NCBI GenBank assembly: GCA_965226775.1
Contig: CBDDEI010000002.1
Location: 2,232,001-2,296,000 of the forward strand
Origin: CBDDEI01 sp965226775
GTDB lineage: Bacteria; Chloroflexota; Dehalococcoidia; SHYD01
Direction of reading: 5' to 3'
DNA length: 64,000 nt
Shown: positions 1 to 7,900 of the stretch, piece by piece
How positions within the stretch are numbered: position 1 is the first letter of the stretch
How the letters are laid out: every line of letters begins with the position of its first letter
The notes under the pieces: model-generated
The model's database searches: none
What the model was told of the DNA's origin: nothing
Seen by the model: only the letters and a program-made list of their open reading frames with translations
Program-made: the position numbers and the translations under genes

Positions 1-310
1 GCGTTGCCAGGCTCACGTCCTGGATCTGCGCCGGATAGGGCGCGGCCTTTGATGTACGGAACTCCACCGACGCCACGACTAGACCCGATTCCGCCAGCTC
101 GGTATCGATGAGGGTGTTCTGCTTGCGGTCGCCCCCGTTCCACTGACCGCCGTGGACATCTATGAGCGCCGGGAATGGGCCTGCGCCTTGGGGCTGGTAG
201 ACCCGCAGCTCCCAGTCATTGCCTTGGTCGTCTTTACGATAGACCACATCGAAGATATTAACGTCGTATTTAGCTTTGGGATCGTATTTCACTATGGCTT
301 GCGTCGCCAT
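1..310 (-). CDS. Alpha/beta hydrolase, N-terminal part (runs off the window)
   Basis: The reading frame opens at an ATG (308-310) behind an AGGTGA ribosome site and stays open to the window edge, so only about the first 103 residues are seen. They read as an alpha/beta-hydrolase N-terminus: a WELRVYQP strand, then the DVHGGQW oxyanion-hole motif (HGG type). The product is closely related, residue by residue, to the N-terminal part of the next hydrolase downstream on the same strand (436-1340), so the two are tandem paralogues. The nucleophile and the rest of the triad lie outside the window. Esterase/dipeptidyl-peptidase-like carboxyl-ester hydrolysis is the family expectation; no substrate can be inferred. 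Confidence 0.8.
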   Translation of the reverse strand, partial: MATQAIVKYDPKAKYDVNIFDVVYRKDDQGNDWELRVYQPQGAGPFPALIDVHGGQWNGGDRKQNTLIDTELAESGLVVASVEFRTSKAAPYPAQIQDVSLAT

Positions 311-387
311 CGGGTCACCTCGTCAGCATCCATTTAGAATCGCCTCAGACTACTTCTTGGGCCAGCAGTTGTCAAACAAGGCGGCGC

Positions 388-415
388 GAAAAGGCCCAGG
401 CTGTGTGCCTGGGCC
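388..415 (-). terminator. Rho-independent terminator of the frameshifted hydrolase
   Basis: A perfect 9-bp stem (GGCCCAGGC / GCCTGGGCC) with a 5-base loop lies 20 bases past the stop of the hydrolase at 436-1340. On the minus strand it is followed directly by TTTT, the classic intrinsic terminator layout. It separates this gene from the paralogue at 1-310. Confidence 0.8.
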
Positions 416-435
416 CAGATGTGCGTTAGGAGCGG

Positions 436-1340
436 CTACGCAGTCACCGCCGCCAGTTGCCGCGCGATGAACGCCTTCATCTTACGCACCGCGCGGTCGT
501 GCTCAAAGCTCTTCTCTCTGGCAAAGCCGTGGGGAGCGCCGGGAAACCACTCTACTTCAATGTGGCCGCCGCGGGCTTCGTACGCATCCTCAAAGTTCCA
601 GACAATGTCCCGGGGCACGTTGCCGTCCGGATAGCCCTGCACAATCTGGGTGGGCGGCAGCAGCATCTCTTCGCCTCGTTGTAAAGCCATCGTGGGGTTC
701 CCTTCCTGCATGGCCTCTTCCGTGACAAAGTACTTAAAGCTGTTCTCAGGAATCTGTTCCATCTGCATGCCGGAGGACACCAACTTCTCGTCCTTCAGGT
801 CAACGGTCAGTCCGTACTGGTAGCGGAACCAAGGGTCCAGCACCGCCCACAGCAGCATCTGGTAGGCGAGGCTAGCGTCCACGTCCGGCGCTTCCGGCAG
901 CGGGAACGCGGCGTAGCGCGGGTCATTGGGACGCATCGCGCTCAACGCCATAGTGTGGCCGCCGCTGGAGGTGCCGTTCCCACCAAGGCCCTCAGCCGTC
1001 GCGTTCAACTCTGCCGCGTGGGCTTTGAACCAGCGCGTCGCCAGTTCACGTCCTGCACCTGCGCCGGGTACGGGGTAGTGTCCGACCTACGGAACTCGGG
1101 CGAGGCAACCACCAGCCCAGTCTCGGCCAACGTATCGATAAGCGTGTTCTGCATCCGGTTAGCGTAGCGCCACTGCCCGCCGTGGACATCAATGAGCGCA
1201 GGGAACGGCCCTGGGCCCTGGGGCTGATAGATGCGTAGCTCCCAGTCATTCCCCTGCTCGTCCTTGCGATAAACTACGTCAAAGACCTTCACTTCATAAC
1301 TAGCGTTGGGGTCATACGACACTTTGGTCTGGGTGGCCAT
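436..1340 (-). pseudogene. Alpha/beta hydrolase broken by a single-base frameshift
   Basis: Two frames make up one alpha/beta hydrolase of about 300 residues. The first (from the ATG at 1340) carries the DVHGGQW oxyanion motif and runs to VQDVN; the second (ending at 436) carries the nucleophile elbow GTSSGG, a YPDGNVPRD aspartate region and the GAPHGF histidine, so the full Ser-Asp-His triad is present across the two. Comparison with the tandem paralogue at 1-310 locates the lesion: there the DNA reads GTGAGCCTGGCAACG, here one base is missing near 1043 so that CTG-GCG-ACG becomes TGG-CGA-CGC. The rest of both frames is undamaged, so this is either a very recent pseudogene or an assembly indel. 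A GGAGATC site precedes the start and a terminator follows at 388-415. Confidence 0.75.
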
Positions 1341-1385
1341 TGTGATCTCCTTAATAATGATGACAACGTTAAGTGTGCCCCAAGC

Positions 1386-2140
1386 CTACTTTTCTACAAT
1401 CTGGTTGTCAATTCTGACACAGTAGGAGTGGGGGGACGACGTTTCACCGCCCTTTACCACGAGACTGCCGGTGACCGCGGTACTCCCGTCCTCGGGGCGT
1501 GTTCTCTCACGCAATGTCCTCGTGCAGGAGTCGCAGGGGCAAGCTCTCCCGCTCGATACACGATCTCCGTTGCCGGCGAAGTAGCCGCGGTCGTGCAAGG
1601 TCTCTGATCGTTCATTTCCTGCGCTTCTCTGCGGCGAGCGCCGCAGCCTTCGTTCCTCGGCGACCACGGTGAAGTCGAGCACCATGGTCACCGCGCCGGT
1701 GCTGCTCGGAGCCGTCATCAGGACCCGCCAATTCAATGAACCGGAGCTCTTTCTCACCGCAATGAGCGCGCCCACGGGAGTGTAAATGCGAACGTCCTGC
1801 ACAATTGGTAAGTGCGCCTAGGGTAATTGCCCCACGTTTCGCTCAAGGGTTAGCCCACATGCAAAGCCACCTCTCGTAGTGGGTCCCACGTCAGTTATAC
1901 CACCGCGGTCCTTCGTTCGTTGCGGAGGTACGTAGGGCAAGCTATCGTGTCCAGCCCCACTTCGGCGATGCGCGGCGAGTACCACGGGCTGGAGTATCCC
2001 ACTCACACGAAACCCACATCGAGCATCCAAATCGGCTTAAAGAGCGAATATCTACCCTAGCGCCCATAGAATCTCGCGGCCTCAGTATTCCGAGTCACGG
2101 TAGGTCGACCTCATCAAGCTTACTGGCCTGGCTGCAGCGT
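1386..2140 (-). pseudogene. Decayed secreted-protein remnant (probable 3' part of the protease pseudogene)
   Basis: This stretch has no convincing intact gene. Minus-strand frames at 1386-1802 and 1818-2030 give broken protein-like pieces (for example TPVGALIAVRKSSGSLNWRV near 1740 and SPWYSPRIAEVGLDTIACP near 1960) with frame changes and stops between them. The pieces follow the trypsin-like protease remnant on the same strand and could be its C-terminal ligand-binding part, but I cannot name a domain. I regard the smaller open frames here as accidental. Confidence 0.35.
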
Positions 2141-2204
2141 TGCGTTGCCCTCATAGGCGCTTGTGTTTTCAAGACATGGCCACCGGTTGCCGTCTGAGAC
2201 GAGA

Positions 2205-3463
2205 CGGCAAAGCTCACCCCTTCTGCATCTCCGAGAAGGTAAGAATTCCCACAATTTCGCCGCGCATGTTCAACATAGGGCCGCCACTGTTGCCGGGGTT
2301 GGCGGCGCATCCGTCTGCACGAATGCGCTGGCCCTCCCATCGTAACGGAAAGCGGAGACCACGCCTTTGGTCACCGTTGCCGAGCCTAGGGAATCCCCAG
2401 GGGATAGCCCACAAGGGCAACTTCATCACCCAACTCAGCAGTGCCAAATTGCAGCGCGCTGAAGTCCCGCAGCAGATGCGGACTACCGCAAGGTCTCTCA
2501 TGGCGTCCACCCCAAGCACCGTCCCTGTGTCGTTCACCGTAACGGTAACGGTTGCGTCGTACCCAACCACGTGCTCATTGGTGAGCACCCACGCGCTCTC
2601 CCAGCAGTCTCGAAGATGACGCCTGACCCGCTGCCCTCACTGGTTTCGATGCGCACAACCGACGGACGCGCCATAGCCACCATGCTGGGAAAGGAGAGCG
2701 CGGCCGGTGTTGCCGTGGGCGTAGGGGTAGGTGTGGCGGGCTGGCGCAGCGCCTCATACCGGCGCATGAACTCGGATAGTGCCAGCGCTGCGCTCCGCCA
2801 GGTCAGACGGATGGACACCACTCGGCATCATGACCGTTCCGCCAGAAGTACAGGCTGCTGTAGGTGGTCAAGCGCCAGGGTGTCGGTGATCGTGTAGCCC
2901 AGGGTTGAGGGCGCACAGCTCAAGTGCGCTAATGCCGCGGGTATGACGCCAATCGTTACTGGCGCATGAACTCGGAGGCGTTGCCATAATGCCAGGTCAT
3001 GGTGCGTTCCACCAGGTCGGGAGCAATGCCCCCGCCGCGCCCGTTCTGGCACCACTCCGCGTCTTTGATGACCGTCCCCCAGTACATGAGGCTGCGATAG
3101 GTGTCCTGTCCTCATAGCCGGTAGGGGGCCACAGTGTGTTTTGCAGGCCAGGGTTACACAGCTCCTCCGCGCTGGGTGCGGCCTCTACTTCAGGGACACC
3201 CCGCTCACCACGAGTAGAGTTCCAACCGGCTGCTATCACCGCTCAAACTCCCCCTACGGTCAGTCATCTCGACAGGACAGCGCAGGCGTTCGCCCGTTAT
3301 TGTAATCACGCACAAACTTCTTTCGCAACGCGGCCTGCGGCAGCACGGATGGAGGCATTTCTGCCAATGTCCTGCGTAAAAGCGCGTTAAATACACAAAC
3401 GCTAATCGGTTGCTCTTGAATCCTAGCTCTGGTGACATTACAATTTCGCCATAGCTGTATCAT
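2205..3463 (-). pseudogene. Decayed trypsin-like (HtrA/DegP-type) secreted serine protease
   Basis: Three minus-strand frames must be joined to read this gene. The protease core is clear: ARPSVVRIETSEGSGSGVIF, then in another frame VLTNEHVVG (catalytic His), AMRDLAVVRI (catalytic Asp) and NPGNSGGPML (catalytic Ser with oxyanion loop), ending near 2214. A Thr-Pro linker (ATPTPTPTATPA) precedes it. Before that lie two degenerate modules of about 50-60 residues sharing the pattern E-L-C-x-NPGLQ, SLYFW/SLMYW, DAEWC, D-L-x-E-R and SEFMR. The upstream copy ends in a stop (about 2955) and the downstream copy shifts frame. A further fragment (KKFVRDYNNG, near 3310) may be the N-terminal side. Proteolysis outside the membrane is the family role, but with at least four lesions the gene must be inactive. 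Confidence 0.65.
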
Positions 3464-3523
3464 GGCGACTTTTTGCCTTACAATGCTCTAGACTTGTTCG
3501 GGATGACGTGAGAGGAGACCGTT

Positions 3524-5632
3524 ATGGCGCGCTATACCAAAGCTGAAGCGCAAGAATGGGCCTGGGAGGCCCTGCAGGGGCAGTGGACCACCATCATGAC
3601 CCCCTTTAACCAGGACTATAACCTTGATGAAGAAGGTCTGCGAAAGAACGTCCAGTACATCCGTACCTTGGGCACTCGCGGCGGCGGCTGCACTTGGGGC
3701 ATGGGCGAGTTCTGGAGCCTTACCCACGACGAGCGGGTGCGCGTCATGGACGTGGTTGCGGACGCTGCGGAAGGAAAGTGGCTCATTGCCGCGCACGTCA
3801 CGGACACCTCGCCGCAGGAGAGCATCTCCCTGTCGCAGCACGCGGAGTCCGCGGGCTTCGACCTGCTGATCATCGCTCCTCCCTACATCAACACCAAGAC
3901 GGAAGAGCAGGTCATTGAATACGTCCGCCACGTGGCAAACCACACCAACCTGGGCATTATGTTCTACAACTCGCCGCAGTTCGGCATTGTGATGAGTCCG
4001 GCGGGCCTACAACAGCTCTGCAATATCCCCAATGTGGTCGGCGTCAAGGAGGCCAGCTTCAACCAGCAGCTCTCCATTGAGACCCACCTCCTGCTGGGCA
4101 AGGACCATGTCATCAGCACCCCCGATGAGTGGATCTACTGGAAGGCCAAGGAGATTGGCTTCAAGCAGCAGGTCATGTTCGCTAACACCTCGGACTGGCG
4201 CTTCGACACGCCGGAGTGCAACTACTACGTGCAGTTCATCGAGCGCGCCTGCAAGGGTGAGCTGGACGAGGCCTTCTACGAGCGCCACCTCCGCCGCCTG
4301 AACGAACTGTCCGATACCTGGTGGACCCGCATCCAGGACAAGCACAACGGCGCGCTGCCCGTCCCTATGGTTAAGTACTGGGGCGAGCTCATGGGCATGG
4401 CCGGCGGCCCCGTCCGTCCGCCGCTGCTCAACCTGACCCAGCCGGAGAAAGACCAGCTTAAGCTGGAGCTAGAGCCGCTGAAGCCCAGGCCGCCGCGCGT
4501 GCCGGTCTACGACCGCAAGCCGGAGCCCGAGCGCACTGCTTGGCTCACCGGCAACAATAACTTTGCCACCGGCATGCTGCTCATGGTCAGCGTCCAGAAC
4601 CTGGGAGAGGCCCTGGAGGCCGAGCGTGGCGGCGCAGACGTGGTGGACGTGAAAAACCTCCAGGAAGCCCTGGTGGGTTCCGGCCACCCTAACCTGGTGC
4701 ACCAAGTGCGCAGCCGCATCCAACCAGAGAACCACGTGAGCGTGACCCTGGGCGTGGTCCCCGGCCAGCCCGGCACCGTAGCTATGGCCGTCTACGCGGC
4801 CGCCAAGCTAGACGCCACCTCCGTGAAGGTGGGCTTCTGCAACACCGATTATGAAACCGCTCTTGAAACGCTGAAGCAGTCCCGTGAAGCCTTAAAGGGC
4901 TCCAACACCAAGCTGGTGGGCTCCCTCTTTGCCGATAACCCCCTCTACGGCGGCCTGGACCCGCACCACATGGTACGCCTGGCCACCGAGAGCGAATGCG
5001 ATGGCTGGCTCATCGACACCCTGACCAAAGACGGCCGCAACCTCTTCGACTTCCTGACGGAGGAGGAGCTGCGGGAGATGGTCTTTGAGGGCAAGCAGCT
5101 GGGCCAGAGCACGGCCCTCTCCGGCCACCTGAAGATAGATGACTTGGACGAACTGGCCCGCATTAACCCAGACATCGTAGGCGTGCGAGGCGCGGTCTGC
5201 GCCTCCGGCGACCGCGACCGCACCGTCGCCTGGGAATCCGTGGCCGAGTTCAAGCGCCAGGTAGACCTCCGCAAGAGCGGCCAGATTGCCGTCCACAAGG
5301 ACCCTGTCGGCGCAGTCAATGGAAACGGCAATGGCGCCAGCGGCTGGACTGTCTTGGACGGGCGCGGCAAGAGCTGTGCCGGCATCCTCGCCGCACTCAC
5401 CCAGCAGGTGGAGGCCGACCGCAATTCCATCGTAGAAACCATCCTGGGCGATGCCCTCAACATCTACGACGTAATGGTCTGGATCGATAAGGGCGGCCAC
5501 CAGATGATCACCCGCCGCATGGAGAGTGATGGCAGCGTCCGTGTGCTCATCCAGCCTGGTGGAGGCGGCAACGGCCACTACGCCAGCGGTAACGGGAGTG
5601 GCGCCCAGGCAGGTTCATCCGTCACCAAGTAA
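3524..5632 (+). CDS. DapA-like aldolase / MfnB-like furan synthase / TusA-like sulfur-carrier fusion
   Basis: One 702-residue chain holds three recognisable parts. Residues 15-320 are a dihydrodipicolinate-synthase/N-acetylneuraminate-lyase barrel: MTPF at the start, GMGEFWSLT in place of the usual G-T-T-G-E loop, Tyr148 (FYNSP) and the Schiff-base Lys175 (VVGVKEAS). Residues 350-585 match (5-formylfuran-3-yl)methyl phosphate synthase (MfnB, DUF556), the enzyme that builds the furan of methanofuran from two glyceraldehyde 3-phosphates: ADVVDVKN (Asp375, Lys377), SVKVGF (Lys435), LIDTLTKDGRNLFDF (Asp498, Lys502) and DIVGVRGAVC. After an Asn-Gly linker, residues 608-678 resemble TusA/YeeD sulfur carriers (LDGRGKSCAG, Cys618; GGHQMI; VRVLIQPG) but lack the Pro after Cys. 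A Gly/Ser-rich tail follows. The start follows GAGAGGAGA. Domain identities come from motif recall; the joint function is unknown. No cofactor-pathway neighbours are seen. Confidence 0.85.
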   Translation: MARYTKAEAQEWAWEALQGQWTTIMTPFNQDYNLDEEGLRKNVQYIRTLGTRGGGCTWGMGEFWSLTHDERVRVMDVVADAAEGKWLIAAHVTDTSPQESISLSQHAESAGFDLLIIAPPYINTKTEEQVIEYVRHVANHTNLGIMFYNSPQFGIVMSPAGLQQLCNIPNVVGVKEASFNQQLSIETHLLLGKDHVISTPDEWIYWKAKEIGFKQQVMFANTSDWRFDTPECNYYVQFIERACKGELDEAFYERHLRRLNELSDTWWTRIQDKHNGALPVPMVKYWGELMGMAGGPVRPPLLNLTQPEKDQLKLELEPLKPRPPRVPVYDRKPEPERTAWLTGNNNFATGMLLMVSVQNLGEALEAERGGADVVDVKNLQEALVGSGHPNLVHQVRSRIQPENHVSVTLGVVPGQPGTVAMAVYAAAKLDATSVKVGFCNTDYETALETLKQSREALKGSNTKLVGSLFADNPLYGGLDPHHMVRLATESECDGWLIDTLTKDGRNLFDFLTEEELREMVFEGKQLGQSTALSGHLKIDDLDELARINPDIVGVRGAVCASGDRDRTVAWESVAEFKRQVDLRKSGQIAVHKDPVGAVNGNGNGASGWTVLDGRGKSCAGILAALTQQVEADRNSIVETILGDALNIYDVMVWIDKGGHQMITRRMESDGSVRVLIQPGGGGNGHYASGNGSGAQAGSSVTK

Positions 5633-5661
5633 CCCTTCCACAAACTAAGCGTACTTATAGG

Positions 5662-5697
5662 AAAAGGGGGTCGCGTTAATGGAGCGCTCCCCCTTTT
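5662..5697 (+). terminator. Intrinsic terminator after the triple-domain enzyme
   Basis: AAAAGGGGG pairs with CCCCCTTTT across an 18-base loop, 30 bases past the stop at 5632. The A-tract before and T-tract after make it able to work in either direction; here it isolates the upstream gene from the lipoprotein at 5735. Confidence 0.8.
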
Positions 5698-5734
5698 GCG
5701 TAAAACGGGTTAACTCTACGGAAAGAGGATACTG

Positions 5735-6949
5735 ATGGCTCAGTTCCCACGCAGCTCAGTGTCTCTGCTCTTAGTCCTTGCTGCCGTCCTGGGCGCGGCC
5801 GCCCTCGCCTGCAACGCGCCCGCCGCGCCGCCGAGCGCACCGGACACGACGCAGACCGCCTCCAGCGATGTACCCTCTGCACCTTCCTCCCCTACCACGG
5901 CGGACACACAGACCGCCTCTGGGGACGTGCCTCCAACACCTTCCTCCCCTACCACGGCGGACACACAGACCGCCTCTGGGGACGCGCCTCCAACACCCTT
6001 ACCTTCCCCCCTTGCTACGGCAGACACAGAGATCGGGCTCACTCCCGCCGACCAGTTCACTATTGAAGAGTACGATGTGCCTGGAGGATCGCGGCCCCAC
6101 GACGTTGCGCCCGCGCCGGACGGCACGGTGTGGTACACCGCTCAAGGTTCCGGCGGGCTGGGACGCCTGGACCCCGTCAGCGGCTCGTCAACGTACGTCC
6201 CTCTCGGAGAGAACTCCGCTCCGCACGGCGTCATCGTAGGGCCGGACGGCGCAGCCTGGGTAACCGACGGCGGCCTCAATGCCATCGTCCGCGTAGACCC
6301 CGCCACCAACGAGGTTCGCACCTTCCCCCTACCTGCAGACCGCGGCAACGCCAACCTGAATACCGCCACGTTCGACGCCGGCGGAACCCTCTGGTTCACC
6401 GGACAGAACGGCATCTATGGCCGCCTAAACCCCAGCACCGGAGCGATGCAGGTCTACGATGCGCCCAAGGGCCGCGGTCCCTATGGCATCTCCACAACGC
6501 CGGACGGCAACGTGTACTACTCCTCCCTCGCAGGCAGCTACCTCGGACACATAGACTTGGAAACGGGCGCGGTTACCGCCCTGGAACTGCCCACGGCCAA
6601 CGCGGGCGCGCGCCGGGTGTGGGCCGACTCTAAAGGCGTGCTTTGGGTGAGCGAATGGAACGCGGGTCAGGTGGCCCGCTACGACCCGGCCACAGGCGAA
6701 TGGGAGGAGTGGAAGCTCCCCGGCGACCGGCCGAGGGCCTACGCGGTGTACGTGGACGAAGAGGACGGCGTGTGGCTCACCGACTTCGGCGGCAACGCCA
6801 TCACCCGTTTCAACCCAACCACCGAGCAGTTCGATGTCTTCACTCTGCCCAGCGACCGCGCCAGCGTGCGCCAGCTCCTGGGCCGCCCTGGCGAGATTTG
6901 GGGCGCTGAATCGGCACGAGACAAGCTGGTGGTTATCCGAAAAAAGTAA
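5735..6949 (+). CDS. Streptogramin lyase (Vgb)-like beta-propeller lipoprotein
   Basis: The 404-residue product begins with a lipoprotein signal (hydrophobic run to ALAC, Cys27), so it should be anchored outside the membrane. A low-complexity linker rich in Pro, Thr and Ser follows (residues 28-105), containing a 19-residue tandem duplication. Residues 108-400 are a six- or seven-bladed propeller whose blades repeat the PDGxxWxT / GxxGRLDPxTG pattern (PDGTVWYTAQ, PDGAAWVTD, GTLWFTGQNGIYGRLNP, DGVWLTDFGG). This is the signature of the virginiamycin B lyase/SMP-30-like group. True Vgb opens streptogramin B rings, but most relatives with this sequence type have unknown substrates, so antibiotic inactivation should not be assumed. 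The start is supported by AAGAGGA eight bases upstream. Confidence 0.8.
   Translation: MAQFPRSSVSLLLVLAAVLGAAALACNAPAAPPSAPDTTQTASSDVPSAPSSPTTADTQTASGDVPPTPSSPTTADTQTASGDAPPTPLPSPLATADTEIGLTPADQFTIEEYDVPGGSRPHDVAPAPDGTVWYTAQGSGGLGRLDPVSGSSTYVPLGENSAPHGVIVGPDGAAWVTDGGLNAIVRVDPATNEVRTFPLPADRGNANLNTATFDAGGTLWFTGQNGIYGRLNPSTGAMQVYDAPKGRGPYGISTTPDGNVYYSSLAGSYLGHIDLETGAVTALELPTANAGARRVWADSKGVLWVSEWNAGQVARYDPATGEWEEWKLPGDRPRAYAVYVDEEDGVWLTDFGGNAITRFNPTTEQFDVFTLPSDRASVRQLLGRPGEIWGAESARDKLVVIRKK
5881..5994 (+). repeat. 57-bp tandem duplication in the lipoprotein linker
   Basis: Two head-to-tail copies of a 57-base unit (5881-5937 and 5938-5994) differ at one or two positions and encode SSPTTADTQTASGD plus VPPTP or APPTP. 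A partial, diverged third copy follows to about 6035. The unit is in frame, so changes in copy number alter only linker length between the lipid anchor and the propeller. Confidence 0.85.
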
Positions 6950-7158
6950 CGCAATGCTTGGGGCTGCTCATCCCGTCCTGTCGCTTGTGTCGCTCCTCAT
7001 GAACGCCTACACTAGGTGCTACTAAAAAAGGCACTCATTGGAGGCATCCGCACACTACCAGCAACGTACAGGCAGAACTACTGCAAGCCCAAGCGCCCAA
7101 CCCACCAAAGAGGTCTTGGTCTCTTTTGCAAGCGTAGTACTATACCAATCCACACGAT

Positions 7159-7189
7159 TTGCTCATAATAGGCGGCAATCCGCTATAAT
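7159..7189 (+). promoter_or_regulatory. Sigma70-like promoter for the two-component operon
   Basis: TTGCTC at 7159-7164 and a consensus TATAAT at 7184-7189 are separated by 19 bases, slightly long. The -10 box lies 31 bases before the response-regulator ATG at 7220. The rest of 6950-7219 shows no gene. Confidence 0.45.
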
Positions 7190-7219
7190 GGTTGGTAAGC
7201 ATTATGTAGAGGAGAGGTC

Positions 7220-7897
7220 ATGGTTACGAGAGTCCTTATCGTAGACGACGACCATGCTGTGTTAAGCGGCCTCAGGCGGGCCCTTGCCCTTGAAGGCTAT
7301 GCTGTCCTCACCGCTGAAGACGGCGAAAGCGGCCTCACTACCGCCGATTCTGAGAAGCCGGACTTGGTGGTGCTGGATGTGATGCTGCCGGGCATTGACG
7401 GACTCACCGTCTGCCAGCGGCTGCGGAACATCTCATCTGCGCCCATCCTCATGCTCAGCGCAAAAGACACCACCACTGACCGAGTGGCGGGCCTTAACCA
7501 AGGCGCTGACGACTACTTAGTTAAGCCCTTTGCCCTGGACGAACTGCTCGCCCGAGTACGCGCCTTGTTGCGTCGCTCCCAGCCTGTAGAGCCCGCCGAC
7601 TACCTTGAATTTGAGAATGTAGTCCTGGACCTCAAGACCAGAGAGGCCTCCCGCGGCGGCAAAACGCTCCGGCTCACACCCCGTGAATACGAGCTCTTAC
7701 ATTGCTTTATCAGGCACGCCAAGCAAGCCCTTACTCGGGAGCAGCTCTGCCAGCAAGTCTGGGGCTATGCCTTTGAAGGGGAGTCTAACTTCATTGACGT
7801 TGCGGTGAAGGAATTGCGGAAGAAGCTGGAGGCGGAACGCCAGTCCCGCATCATTCACACAATCCGCGGTTATGGTTATGCGTTACGGGATGGGTAA
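7220..7897 (+). CDS. OmpR/PhoB-family response regulator
   Basis: The 225-residue protein has a receiver domain (residues 1-118) with the acidic pocket at VDDD (9-11), the phosphorylation site Asp53 (VVLDVMLPG) and Lys102 (VKPF). A winged-helix DNA-binding domain follows (residues 130-223) with LTPREYELL and the C-terminal IHTIRGYGYAL signature. It is the cytoplasmic transcription factor of a two-component system. The kinase gene starts three bases after its stop, so the two are surely co-transcribed. The ATG at 7220 follows GAGGAGAGG. The regulon is not visible; the next operon (HflK/HflC) is a candidate target only because it is adjacent. Confidence 0.95.
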   Translation: MVTRVLIVDDDHAVLSGLRRALALEGYAVLTAEDGESGLTTADSEKPDLVVLDVMLPGIDGLTVCQRLRNISSAPILMLSAKDTTTDRVAGLNQGADDYLVKPFALDELLARVRALLRRSQPVEPADYLEFENVVLDLKTREASRGGKTLRLTPREYELLHCFIRHAKQALTREQLCQQVWGYAFEGESNFIDVAVKELRKKLEAERQSRIIHTIRGYGYALRDG

Positions 7898-7900
7898 ACC

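Noticed and set aside
5735..6949. Streptogramin B resistance gene (vgb)
   Set aside because: The propeller pattern fits the wider lyase-like family; lipoprotein export and the lack of verifiable catalytic His/Glu positions do not support a resistance call.
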